NCBI GenBank assembly: GCA_009917555.1
Contig: QZDX01000014.1
Span: forward strand, 56,388 to 120,387
Direction of reading: 5' to 3'
Source of the DNA: a bacterium 1XD21-13
Lineage (GTDB): Bacteria > Bacillota > Clostridia > Lachnospirales > Lachnospiraceae
Length of the DNA: 64,000 nt
Shown here: positions 1 through 8,073 of the stretch, in pieces
Layout of the letters: every line of letters begins with the position of its first letter
Numbering within the stretch: the stretch's first letter is position 1
Notes under the pieces: model-generated
Seen by the model: the letters and a program-made list of their open reading frames with translations, nothing else
Databases searched by the model: none
What the model was told of the DNA's origin: nothing
Program-made: the position numbers and the translations under genes

Positions 1-8
1 GGATATCA

Positions 9-941
9 ATGGATAGATATGTTTTAGGTCTTGACATAGGGGGAACTCACACGCGCATTGGTTTGGTAGATGAGCGGTATGGACTGACAGATTTTGAAAT
101 CATAAAGACAAAGGAGCTGCAAAGGACCGGAAATACGGTGGACAGCTTTGTGGCAGTTCTGCGGGATTATTGGAAGAATCATGGCGCGGGACGAAAGATT
201 GCTGCTGTCAGTGCGGGCTTTCCTTCTACCATTGATCGGGATCGAAAGACTGTCTTATCCACACCCAACATCAGCGAATTCAACAATATTGCCATTGTAG
301 ATCGGCTGGAACAGGAATTCAAGGTTCCGGCTTACATAGAGACCGATGTGAATATGCTGCTGCTCTTTGACATGATGGAGCACGGGATTCCGGATGAGGG
401 GATCACCTGCGGAATTTACTTTGGTACCGGTCTGGGCAATGCGGTAGCTATTGATGGAAAACTGCTGGTGGGAAAAACCGGGGCGGCTACGGAGCTGGGA
501 CACATTCCGGTGCGGGGAGTAAACGGAGCCTGCGGCTGCGGCAATACGAGCTGTATTGAGCTGATCGCTTCCGGCTATCACCTGCAGGACTTATGCGAAG
601 AAAGATTTCCGGATACGGAGATCGGAGAGATTTTCACAAAGCATGGTGATGCTCCGGAGATTCTTCAATTTATAGATGACTTGTCCCTGGCTGCGGCTGC
701 GGAGATTAATATTTTAGATCCCAATTACATCATCCTCGGAGGCGGGCTGACCTCCATGCCGGACTTCCCCTTTGCACAGCTGGAGGCAGATATCTATCGA
801 TACGCTAGAAAGCCCTTCCCGGCGGAGGAGCTGAGCTATATTTATTCCCGGCAGGGACAGGAAAACGGAGTCATCGGGGCCGGAATATTGGGATTTCGGA
901 AATTGCGGGAAATAGAAAAAAGAGGAGACGATAAAAAATGA
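9..941 (+). CDS. alsK: ROK-family sugar kinase, probable allose kinase
   Basis: A 310-residue cytoplasmic ROK kinase that would phosphorylate a hexose at the expense of ATP. The N-terminal phosphate-binding loop DIGGTHTRIG is at residues 9-18, a catalytic-type Asp lies in ETDVN (about 113), ELGH is at 162-165 and the zinc-binding cysteines CGCGNTSC are at about 175-182. The stop overlaps the start of rpiB by 4 bp (ATGA), so the two are translationally coupled. Pairing with an RpiB-type isomerase fits allose kinase plus allose-6-phosphate isomerase. Glucokinase or another ROK specificity cannot be excluded. The ribosome site and any upstream operon genes lie outside the window. Confidence 0.75.
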   Translation: MDRYVLGLDIGGTHTRIGLVDERYGLTDFEIIKTKELQRTGNTVDSFVAVLRDYWKNHGAGRKIAAVSAGFPSTIDRDRKTVLSTPNISEFNNIAIVDRLEQEFKVPAYIETDVNMLLLFDMMEHGIPDEGITCGIYFGTGLGNAVAIDGKLLVGKTGAATELGHIPVRGVNGACGCGNTSCIELIASGYHLQDLCEERFPDTEIGEIFTKHGDAPEILQFIDDLSLAAAAEINILDPNYIILGGGLTSMPDFPFAQLEADIYRYARKPFPAEELSYIYSRQGQENGVIGAGILGFRKLREIEKRGDDKK

Positions 942-1402
942 AAATAGGCTTTGGTTGCGATCACACAGCAGTGGAGCTAAAGCTGGCACTGATGGAGCAT
1001 TTGCAAGAGCAGGGCCATGAGTGTGTGGATTACGGCACAAAGGAGGCAGGCGTAAGGATGGATTATCCTGTTATCGGAAAGCGGGTTGCCGAGGCTGTGA
1101 CGAGTGGAGAGGTGGAAAAGGCTGTCCTTGTGTGCGGAACCGGCGTGGGAATTTCCCTTTCCGCCAATAAGGTTCCGGGTATCCGGGCCGCGGTGTGCAG
1201 CGAGCCCTATACGGCCCGCATGACCGTGCGGCACAACAACGCCAATATTCTCGCCGTAGGTGCCAGGGTGGTTGGTACGGAGCTTGCCAAGATGATTGCG
1301 GATGAGTTTTTCCAGGCAGAATATGAGGGCGGGCGCCATGAGGTCCGCGTGCAGATGCTGGCCGACATTGAACAGGAGTACTGTACGGGTATTCACCAAT
1401 AA
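938..1402 (+). CDS. rpiB: Ribose-5-phosphate isomerase B / allose-6-phosphate isomerase
   Basis: A 154-residue RpiB-type isomerase, the usual length for the family (about 150). GCDHTAVELK near residues 6-15 gives the phosphate-binding Asp-His pair, VCGTGVGIS at about 65-73 carries the catalytic Cys66, and RHNNANIL near 98-105 is the conserved substrate loop. It interconverts ribulose-5-P and ribose-5-P, or allulose-6-P and allose-6-P; the ROK kinase directly upstream, with a 4-bp overlap, favours the second role or both. The start has a GGAG-like site (AGAGGAG) inside the end of the kinase gene. The family assignment is firm; the substrate is inferred. Confidence 0.9.
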   Translation: MKIGFGCDHTAVELKLALMEHLQEQGHECVDYGTKEAGVRMDYPVIGKRVAEAVTSGEVEKAVLVCGTGVGISLSANKVPGIRAAVCSEPYTARMTVRHNNANILAVGARVVGTELAKMIADEFFQAEYEGGRHEVRVQMLADIEQEYCTGIHQ

Positions 1403-1501
1403 TCCGCATATTTTACTTTCAACAAAGAGAATAGAGATCAGAGAGAAGCCGTAGGATATAGAGATATGTTCTACGGTTTGCTTTGTTCAGGGAGGGAAAG
1501 T

Positions 1502-3175
1502 ATGCGGATAGCAGTTTACAGCAGAAAATCAAAATGGACGGGAAAGGGAGAGAGTGTGGAAAACCAGCTGAGGATGTGTCGGGAGTACATTGAGAGCTTT
1601 GTGGAGGGAGGAAGGGAGGCGGAGATTTTTGAGTATGAGGATGAGGGCTTTTCCGGTAAAAATGGAAAGCGGCCCCAGTTCCAGCAGATGCTGAGGGACA
1701 TGGAAGAACGGCATTTTGACTACCTGGTATGCTATAAGCTGGATAGGCTGGGGAGAAATCTGGCGGACCTTGCCGCGCTGATGGAGGGGCTGGAACACAG
1801 GGGAACCTCCTTCATCAGCATTAAAGAAAAATTTGATACCACCACCCCCATAGGAAAGGCTATGCTGTATTTTTCGGGGGTGTTGGCGCAGATGGAGCGG
1901 GAGCAGATAGCGGAGCGGGTCAGGGATAATATGCTGATGCTGGCCAGGAGTGGAAGATGGCTGGGAGGAAATACGCCTCTTGGATTTGAAGCAGAGAGCC
2001 TTGAGCGGGAGGACGGGTCGGGGAGAAAGAGGATGTCCTACTATCTGGCTGCAAATCCCAGGGAGATAGGGCTGGTAAAATTTATATTTACCTATTTCCT
2101 GGAAAAGGGTTCCCTTACAAAGGTGACGGAATATCTTTGGGAGCATGATATCCGCACCAGAAGGGGCTGCGAATTTTACGTTATGGGAGTGCGCGATATC
2201 TTGACAAATCCGGTTTACTGTGCGGCAGACAGGGAGGCCTGCCAATACTTTTATGATCTGGGTTGCCAGGTTTGTGTGGATGAGGAGGAGCTGGATGGCA
2301 AAAACGGCTTCATGAGCTATGGGAAAACCTCCTCCGGCATTTATAAAAACCAGGCAGCAGAGTATGGCTCCTGGATTATTTCTAAGGGAAGGCATGAGGC
2401 TGTCATATCCGGAAGGGATTATGTGAGGGTCCAGCGGCTGTTGGAGCACAACAAAGAGAAGGGGGAGAGCTTTCAGCTTCCAAGAAATGATATTGCCCTT
2501 TTATCCGGACTACTTCAATGTACCTGCGGACATTTCATGCGGCCCAAGAAGTATCCGGCCTCCAGGGTAAATGAAAGAGGGGAGAAAACCTTTGCCTATT
2601 TATGTCCCTATAAGGATAAAACGCATGGGGAAAGCTGCCAGGTGAAAAATGTACATGGCAATACCATGGATGCGGCTGTTTCCGGCGAAATTTTAAAATT
2701 AGCACAATTGGACGCAGGTATTATTCCCATGCTTGAAGAGTTAAGAAGAAAAATAAAAAATTCCTATCAGAAAGCAGCAACGGAAAAAGAGCTTCTTACC
2801 GGTGAGTATCATAAAAAGCAAGAACAGATTAAAGCTTTGATTGATTCCATTAAGAGGCTTGGAGCAGATGGTATATCGGTACAATATATCAATAAAGAGA
2901 TCCAAAGGCTGGATGAGGAATGTAAAAGGCTTCAAAGAAAAATCAGCAATATTGGAGAGGGGGAGGAAGGAAAGGCCGGGATGTGTGAGCAATTGGAGTA
3001 TATCCAAAAGATAATGACGGATTTTTCTAAGCTGTTTGAGGATCTGACAGTTTTGGAAAAGAGAGCGTATTTGAGGAAGGTAATAGAGAAGGTGATATGG
3101 GATGGGGAAACAGCACATATTTATGTTTCCACTGTGATACCATCGCATTACCACAGCCGCTTGGTCCAACGATAG
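1502..3175 (+). CDS. Large serine recombinase (site-specific integrase)
   Basis: A 557-residue large serine recombinase. The resolvase-type catalytic domain starts at residue 1 with the nucleophile Ser7 in VYSRKS, and has YKLDRLGRN and a Q-MEREQIAERV segment. A recombinase DNA-binding domain, a zinc ribbon (CTCGH at about 340 paired with CPYKDKTHGESC) and a long coiled coil (about 400-500) follow. ATG 1502 was chosen because GGGAGGG precedes it by a proper distance. The last 8 codons and the stop are antisense to the Walker A codons of an ABC transporter ATPase, so the gene ends inside its own attachment site. No other phage or ICE genes are present, so it looks like a remnant or one end of a rearranged element. 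Confidence 0.93.
   Translation: MRIAVYSRKSKWTGKGESVENQLRMCREYIESFVEGGREAEIFEYEDEGFSGKNGKRPQFQQMLRDMEERHFDYLVCYKLDRLGRNLADLAALMEGLEHRGTSFISIKEKFDTTTPIGKAMLYFSGVLAQMEREQIAERVRDNMLMLARSGRWLGGNTPLGFEAESLEREDGSGRKRMSYYLAANPREIGLVKFIFTYFLEKGSLTKVTEYLWEHDIRTRRGCEFYVMGVRDILTNPVYCAADREACQYFYDLGCQVCVDEEELDGKNGFMSYGKTSSGIYKNQAAEYGSWIISKGRHEAVISGRDYVRVQRLLEHNKEKGESFQLPRNDIALLSGLLQCTCGHFMRPKKYPASRVNERGEKTFAYLCPYKDKTHGESCQVKNVHGNTMDAAVSGEILKLAQLDAGIIPMLEELRRKIKNSYQKAATEKELLTGEYHKKQEQIKALIDSIKRLGADGISVQYINKEIQRLDEECKRLQRKISNIGEGEEGKAGMCEQLEYIQKIMTDFSKLFEDLTVLEKRAYLRKVIEKVIWDGETAHIYVSTVIPSHYHSRLVQR
3149..3175. other. Probable integrase attachment site (att) junction
   Basis: Reading the minus strand from 3287, an ABC ATPase frame runs normally through LAIVGPSGCG and then departs from the expected GKST after the codon for the last Gly (GGT, 3150-3152). 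The serine recombinase coding sequence arrives at the same point from the other side. This is what an attL or attR junction looks like next to an integrase gene. The crossover dinucleotide cannot be fixed without the intact target or attP. Confidence 0.7.
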
Positions 3176-3287
3176 CCAGAAAGCTTCCGCTTTCCAGAGA
3201 AAAAGAGATGTCAGACAGGGCAAGGGTTTCGCCATTTACCTCATGGTAGGAATAACTGACGTGCGAAAGCTCCAATAATGGATTCAT
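3149..3287 (-). pseudogene. ABC transporter ATP-binding protein, 5' fragment
   Basis: About 46 codons of an ABC ATPase N-terminus: MNPLLELSHVSYSY, then ALSDISFSLESGSFLAIVGPSGCG, the typical A-loop and the first part of Walker A. The start at 3287 is chosen over 3293 because AGGAGG at 3295-3300 (read on the minus strand) is 7 bp from it. The frame loses all similarity right after GCG, where the recombinase gene begins. The remaining four-fifths (Walker A lysine, signature, Walker B) is absent from the window. The N-terminus resembles nitrate/taurine/aliphatic sulfonate-type ATPases, but too little remains to name a substrate. Confidence 0.8.
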
Positions 3288-3407
3288 AAGCATGCCTCCT
3301 ATTGTAATATATTGTTATTTTATGATATTGGGATCAAAAAGTGCTTTTCTGATGCAATTATGATACACTAATGATGTAAATTTTTAAGCAGAGCTTAAGT
3401 TTTTACT

Positions 3408-3434
3408 CCTCTGCCTGGCAGCAGGCGGCAGAGG
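3408..3434 (+). other. Hairpin in leader of response regulator gene
   Basis: CCTCTGCC (3408-3415) pairs with GGCAGAGG (3427-3434) about 60 bp before the response regulator start. No run of T follows, so it is not an obvious terminator. The region 3288-3494 otherwise holds AT-rich promoter-like sequence for the divergent ABC fragment and the regulator. Confidence 0.4.
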
Positions 3435-3494
3435 GAACAATCAAAAAATATCATAGACAGCATTGTGCTTTGACAGAAAGAGGAAGAGACAGAA

Positions 3495-4148
3495 ATGATA
3501 GAAATTTTAGTAGTTGAGGACGAGAAACCCATTTCCAATCTCATAGCCGTGAACTTGAGAAAGGCAGGCTATTCCTGCCACTGTGTCTTTGACGGCATGG
3601 CGGCTGCGGACGCCCTGGATAAGAATCGGTATGATCTGATTCTCCTGGATGTGATGTTGCCCAAGGTGGACGGCTATGAACTGATGAATTATATAGCGCC
3701 CCTGGAAATTCCGGTGATTTTTTTGACAGCCAAGGCTTCCGTCACAGACCGGGTGAAGGGCCTTAAGCTGGGGGCGGACGACTATCTGACCAAGCCCTTT
3801 GAGATCATTGAGCTTCTGGCAAGAGTAGAGACGGTGCTTCGTCGTTATCACAAGACGGAAAACATTCTGACCGTGCACGACCTGGTCATAGACACCTCCT
3901 CCCGGATTGTAAAACGGGGCGAGGAACCCATCAATCTCACCAAAAAGGAGTATGAGCTTCTGCTTCTTTTTGTCCGCAACAAAAACGTGGCCCTCTACCG
4001 GGAAACCATCTATGAGCGGATCTGGGGTGGGGAATACATGGGAGACAGCCGCACCGTGGATCTCCACGTACAGCGGATGCGCAAGAAAATAGGCTGGGAG
4101 GATAAAATCGTCACGGTCTACAAGGTTGGATACCGCCTGGAGGGATAG
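3495..4148 (+). CDS. OmpR/PhoB-family response regulator
   Basis: A 217-residue two-component response regulator. The receiver domain has the acidic pair VVEDE at about 6-10, the phosphoacceptor Asp52 in LILLDVMLP, the T-A-K switch at 78-80 and the KPF motif near 104. The C-terminal winged helix (about 125-215) carries the recognition segment SRTVDLHVQRMRKKIG. It is followed without a gap by its histidine kinase (4149), so the pair forms one unit. The RBS region is AGAGGAAGAGAC before the ATG. Nothing in the sequence shows the regulon; the neighbouring ABC fragment on the other strand may once have been a target. Confidence 0.93.
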   Translation: MIEILVVEDEKPISNLIAVNLRKAGYSCHCVFDGMAAADALDKNRYDLILLDVMLPKVDGYELMNYIAPLEIPVIFLTAKASVTDRVKGLKLGADDYLTKPFEIIELLARVETVLRRYHKTENILTVHDLVIDTSSRIVKRGEEPINLTKKEYELLLLFVRNKNVALYRETIYERIWGGEYMGDSRTVDLHVQRMRKKIGWEDKIVTVYKVGYRLEG

Positions 4149-5573
4149 ATGAAATTTTCCTGGAAAATATGTTTTTCAACCATAGTCTTAAGCCTTCTGA
4201 TTTTCAGCATCGGCGGATATGTTCTGATATCCGCCCTGTTTCAGTCCACCTACGAGCGGGAGGCTGCCAATGCCGGGGAGGAGAACCGGATGCTCCAGTA
4301 TTCCTTTGTGGCCTATTGGAGCGCTACTATACAGGAAATGGAGCTGAGCCAGGAAAATGTGCGGCGCACAGCGGACGCTATGGTGGACGGAATGGCAGGC
4401 AGCGATTTAAGGCTGCGGATCTCTGACAGGGACGGCAAGGTGCTCTATGACAATGCGAAGACAGGGCCGGACACAGGGCTTTTGGAGACCATCACCAGAA
4501 CCAGCCGGGGTCATATGCTGCGCCGGACGGACAACGGCTATGAGCTTCAGACAGCAAGCATGGTCTGCCTGGGGGAATCTGAGTTTCTCTATCTGGAGAG
4601 TATCCGGGATGTGACGGAGCTTTTCGAGGAGCGTGAAGCGCAGTATCGGATTTACCGCCAGTGGCTGGCGGGGCTTCTGGTGGTTCAAAGCATTCTCTGC
4701 TATGGAATGGCATCCTGGCTTTTGCGCCCCTTAAGGCGTCTGTCCAGGGCTACCCGCAGAATCGCCGGGGGAAACCTAAGCGTTCGGGCACGGATGGAGA
4801 GTAAGGATGAGATCGGGGATCTGGCTGCGGATTTTAACCATATGGCGGATAACCTGGAGCGGCAGTTTCAGGAGCTAGAGGATGCGGCAAGACGTCAGGA
4901 GGATTTTATCGGCAGCTTTGCCCACGAGCTGAAGACACCGCTGACCTCCATGATCGGCTATGCGGATATGCTGCGGACCACACAGGTGACCCAGGAGGAG
5001 CAGTTCCAGGCGGCCAATTACATTTTTAAGGAGGGAAAGCGTCTGGAATCTCTCTCCTTTAAGCTCTTGGATCTGATGGTTGTGAAAAATCAGGAGCTGG
5101 AGCTTCGACCGGTAAAAATTCGTTGGATGGCGGAGGATATTAAGGGGATGCTTCAGCCCTCCTTAAGCAAGCTGGGGATTGTGCTGAAGGTGATTATGGA
5201 GGATGAGACCCTGCTGTTAGAGCCGGATTTGATGAAAACAGTACTTTTAAACCTTCTGGACAATGGACGAAAGGCCATTGAGGGGGAGGGGACCCTCTAC
5301 CTGCTCGGACGAAAGGAGGAGGAGGGCTTTGCCATCTATGTGCGGGATACGGGCAAGGGGATTCCCAAGGAGGAGCTGTCCCGGATCACGGAGGCGTTTT
5401 ACATGGTGGACAAGTCACGATCCAGGCAACAGGGAGGCGCCGGCCTGGGACTGGCTATCTGCCAGGAGATTGTGAAGCGCCACGGAGGGACTATGGGCTT
5501 CAAAAGCATTCCGGGCAAGGGAACTATGGTGCGGATCTTCCTGGAGCTGCCGGGGGATACGGGACTGGAATAA
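4149..5573 (+). CDS. Membrane sensor histidine kinase
   Basis: A 474-residue kinase partnered with the adjacent regulator. TM1 is at about 9-30, an extracytoplasmic sensor region at about 31-171, TM2 at 172-192 and a HAMP linker at about 192-245. HisKA follows with the phosphoaccepting His259 in FAHELKTPLTSM. The ATPase domain has the N box LLNLLDNGRKAI, G1 VRDTGKGIP and G2 GGAGLGLAICQEI. It overlaps nothing and starts directly after the regulator stop. The last codons (for DTGLE) read ACGGGACTGGAA, the same as the tail motif of the structured element that follows. The signal is unknown. Confidence 0.93.
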   Translation: MKFSWKICFSTIVLSLLIFSIGGYVLISALFQSTYEREAANAGEENRMLQYSFVAYWSATIQEMELSQENVRRTADAMVDGMAGSDLRLRISDRDGKVLYDNAKTGPDTGLLETITRTSRGHMLRRTDNGYELQTASMVCLGESEFLYLESIRDVTELFEEREAQYRIYRQWLAGLLVVQSILCYGMASWLLRPLRRLSRATRRIAGGNLSVRARMESKDEIGDLAADFNHMADNLERQFQELEDAARRQEDFIGSFAHELKTPLTSMIGYADMLRTTQVTQEEQFQAANYIFKEGKRLESLSFKLLDLMVVKNQELELRPVKIRWMAEDIKGMLQPSLSKLGIVLKVIMEDETLLLEPDLMKTVLLNLLDNGRKAIEGEGTLYLLGRKEEEGFAIYVRDTGKGIPKEELSRITEAFYMVDKSRSRQQGGAGLGLAICQEIVKRHGGTMGFKSIPGKGTMVRIFLELPGDTGLE

Positions 5574-5678
5574 ACAGTAGCAGCCAGACCGTGCACAGAA
5601 GGATTTACGGACACAGCTTCAAGTGGCCGGAAATTCTTCTCTCTAAAGTGTACGGTCTGGCTGCTACGGGACTAGAAT
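5574..5678 (+). repeat. Structured intergenic element, family B (copy 1)
   Basis: Begins ACAGTA and ends TACGGGACTAGAAT. A 20-bp stem pairs 5577-5596 with 5648-5667 with only one G-T wobble. Inside are GGATTTACGG, a CAC...GTG mini-stem and GGAAATT, shared with copies at 33401 and 54329. The stem sequence itself is unlike the other copies. The AGGTGAAC before the next start lies just after the element. Confidence 0.75.
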
Positions 5679-5690
5679 CAGAGGTGAACT

Positions 5691-6581
5691 ATGAAAAATT
5701 ATGTGATTGCCGGATTTCTTCTAATTATTCTGACTGTGGCAAGCCTGATTCTGCCCTCCCAGATTTTGAGATGGCAGGATGCGCAGCGGACCGAAAAAAG
5801 CGAGACCGAGGAGGTACAGGAGGTGGTGCTGCGGGAGCAGGTTTCCATGACCCTGTCGGAGAAGCTTCGGCTTCAGAAAAAGGAGGAGGAGAATGCCCTG
5901 ACCCTGGTAAATGGGAAAAATTTTAATAAGGATACCATAGAGGAACAGATGAAAAAAGAAATCCGAATCCTGGCAGAGAAAGAAATACTGATAGATTTTG
6001 ACACGGATATTTTGGATATGAATGAAGCCACAGTCAGCTTTTACGTGGATATGGAGGACAGCGAACGCTCCACGATGTTCTGGCTGGGCTCCGTAGACAG
6101 CCCCAAAAACTATCTGTCATTTTTCCTGGATGACGAAACGGGAAAGATCGTAAGCTTTCACCAGTTTCGGTATGCAAATAAAAGAGATCTGGGCTATGCG
6201 GAAGCGTATGATGGAGATTCGGCGGCGAGTAGCTACAGTGTGTCGGTGTCGGAGAATTTTATGAGCATAGACGGAGAAGAGCTGAAAAAAATTGCCGAGC
6301 GCTGGGGAGAATATCTGGGCTATCAGGCGACAGGCGGCGATTTTTACAGGTATGATGTTAGTTCGGAAGAAGGGGAGGCTTTTATGATAGAGGTGGAAAG
6401 GCTGATGAGCAAGGGCTACAGCTATAAAGAGGCGGAGCAGATGACAGCTATGGCATGGGGGATTGATCCGGATGCGGGAGATGCGTACCGGGTGATTCTG
6501 GAGGACAGCGGCGGCACGATACCCTATAACCTGGAAATATCCCCGCTGCAATTTGAGGTAACCGCTTATATGCCTGAGTGA
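5691..6581 (+). CDS. Membrane-anchored protein of unknown function
   Basis: A 296-residue protein with one N-terminal membrane segment (about 4-22, YVIAGFLLIILTVASLIL) and no cleavage or lipobox signal, followed by a charged extracytoplasmic part. Residues about 25-85 are rich in Glu/Lys and likely helical; the rest is a soluble domain with no motif I recognise. It lies about 120 bp after the histidine kinase, separated only by a family B element, so it may be co-transcribed and act as an extracytoplasmic partner of the sensor. That role is inferred from position only. A bidirectional hairpin follows it. Confidence 0.7.
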   Translation: MKNYVIAGFLLIILTVASLILPSQILRWQDAQRTEKSETEEVQEVVLREQVSMTLSEKLRLQKKEEENALTLVNGKNFNKDTIEEQMKKEIRILAEKEILIDFDTDILDMNEATVSFYVDMEDSERSTMFWLGSVDSPKNYLSFFLDDETGKIVSFHQFRYANKRDLGYAEAYDGDSAASSYSVSVSENFMSIDGEELKKIAERWGEYLGYQATGGDFYRYDVSSEEGEAFMIEVERLMSKGYSYKEAEQMTAMAWGIDPDAGDAYRVILEDSGGTIPYNLEISPLQFEVTAYMPE

Positions 6582-6620
6582 TATATCCTGATTTCCCTGC
6601 CATAACCATACCTCCAAAAT

Positions 6621-6668
6621 AAAAAGTGTAAAGTCTTTGATAATACAATAAAGACTTTACACCCTTTG
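6621..6668. terminator. Bidirectional terminator between convergent genes
   Basis: GTGTAAAGTCTTT (6626-6638) pairs perfectly over 13 bp with 6650-6662. It is flanked by AAAAA on the left, which reads as a T tract for the minus-strand gene, and by CCCTTT on the right. Confidence 0.8.
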
Positions 6669-6680
6669 GTTATATGGTTA

Positions 6681-6854
6681 CTATTTCGTTGTTAATGGCG
6701 GTTCCTGGTAAAGCTTACGATTGATTTCTTTTTTTAAAATTTCAATCTCTTCCTTTACATCATTCAGATCGCCTTTTTCCGCACGTCTTTCTATTCTTTC
6801 AATGATTGTTAATTGATCGAAAAGTGCGGCATTTAATTCCTTTTCACCTGGCAT
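6681..6854 (-). CDS. Small coiled-coil protein, unknown function
   Basis: A 57-residue acidic, helical protein (LIKKEIN-like heptads, many Glu/Lys). I chose the ATG at 6854 rather than the upstream in-frame TTG because GAGAGGTGGTG precedes this ATG at normal spacing. A TATAAT-like box (read on the minus strand) lies about 30 bp upstream in the region 6880-6900, and a strong hairpin terminator follows at 6621-6668, so the gene is a self-contained unit. I do not recognise the family; short helical proteins like this in Firmicutes are often of Spo0E-like or unknown type, but no diagnostic motif was found here. Confidence 0.6.
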   Translation of the reverse strand: MPGEKELNAALFDQLTIIERIERRAEKGDLNDVKEEIEILKKEINRKLYQEPPLTTK

Positions 6855-7114
6855 ATGTTCACCACCTCTCAACGCCTTATGATATAATACTATCGCATCT
6901 GATTATATTATAGGGGATAGAACAAGGATATGTAAAGCCTTTATTCAATTATCAAAGTGCTTTTGGTTGGTTGCCGGTTACTGTTCACATGGCCCTCTTT
7001 TGGCGGTTGGCGGCGTGTGTCCCCTTGTACACTGGGGTTGATGTAAAAAAATTTAAAAATTGATGCTTTTTTGATGCAAGGCACCTCTATGATAAAAATA
7101 CGAGGTGATGAAAA
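6855..7114. other. Intergenic region with divergent promoters
   Basis: Holds the promoter region of the small minus-strand gene and, toward 7040-7100, AT-rich sequence with repeated TTGATG boxes before the VanY-like gene. CACCTC (7082-7087) can pair with GAGGTG (7102-7107), the ribosome site of that gene. No gene was seen. Confidence 0.5.
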
Positions 7115-7987
7115 ATGCGTAGATACGGAGAATATGAGCAGGAAAACAAGGCATTGAGAAAGAGAAAGCGCAAGCAGGCCATGCAGAGAAAGATTATAGG
7201 CTTCTGTCTGTTTACCTTTTTGCTGGGGGTATTGTGCGGAAGAATTGTATTTGCAAAGGATGTGGAGGAGGAGCCTGCACAGAGCCTGGCAGAGAATACG
7301 GAAAGTATAGAATACGGTTTGGAAGAGTCCTGGCAGGGCCAGGAGGCTTCGGAAATGGCAATCGCAGGCTCGATGATTTCAGCAGGCAGGGAGGCTGAGG
7401 AAGAGGAAGAGGAAGACTGGAAGCTGACCCTGGTGAATAAGTGGAATCCCATGGAGGACGGCTACAAGCCGGCGGTTGCGGAGATTGAGAACAATTATTA
7501 TTTTGATGCCAGAGCGGTTGGTGCTCTCCAGGAAATGCTGGCGGACGGCAGAAGGGAAGGGCTTGACTTTTGGGTTTGCTCGGCGTATCGTACCATAGAG
7601 AAGCAGACGGATCTGTTTGAGGATAAGGTACGCAGGGTGATGGCTGAGACCGGACTTACGGGGGAGGCTGCCAGGGAAGAGGCAGGCACGGAGGTGGCTT
7701 ATCCCGGCACCAGTGAGCACAATCTGGGGCTTGCCGTGGATATTGTGGCAAGGGATTATCAGATCTTGGATGAGAAGCAGGCCAGGACCGCAGAAGCCCA
7801 GTGGCTTAAGGAGAACTGCTGGAGGTATGGATTTATTCTTCGGTATCCGACGGACAAGACGGAGGAGACGGGAATTATCTTTGAGCCGTGGCATTACCGG
7901 TATGTGGGCGAGAAGGCGGCTAAGGAGATTATGGAGCAGGGGATCTGCCTGGAAGAGTATCTGGATGCGGTAGAAAGAAATATATAG
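7115..7987 (+). CDS. VanY-type D-alanyl-D-alanine carboxypeptidase (M15B)
   Basis: A 290-residue membrane-anchored peptidoglycan carboxypeptidase that would trim the terminal D-Ala of stem peptides outside the cell. It has a basic N-terminus, one membrane segment at about 28-46, an acidic low-complexity linker (about 90-103) and an M15 domain from about 105. Zinc ligands are visible as H202 and D209 in SEHNLGLAVDIV and H260 in PWHYRYVG, with SAYR at about 156-159. The start follows GAGGTGATGAAAA with normal spacing. It stands alone between the coiled-coil gene and queH. A role in glycopeptide resistance is not implied: no vanH/A/X genes are nearby. Confidence 0.88.
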   Translation: MRRYGEYEQENKALRKRKRKQAMQRKIIGFCLFTFLLGVLCGRIVFAKDVEEEPAQSLAENTESIEYGLEESWQGQEASEMAIAGSMISAGREAEEEEEEDWKLTLVNKWNPMEDGYKPAVAEIENNYYFDARAVGALQEMLADGRREGLDFWVCSAYRTIEKQTDLFEDKVRRVMAETGLTGEAAREEAGTEVAYPGTSEHNLGLAVDIVARDYQILDEKQARTAEAQWLKENCWRYGFILRYPTDKTEETGIIFEPWHYRYVGEKAAKEIMEQGICLEEYLDAVERNI

Positions 7988-8073
7988 TTTAATTTTCAAT
8001 ATGTTAGACAGACGTGATAGAGGGATGAGTGAGCTTGATGCTCAAATAGAATGAAAAATGGGATGTGTACACA

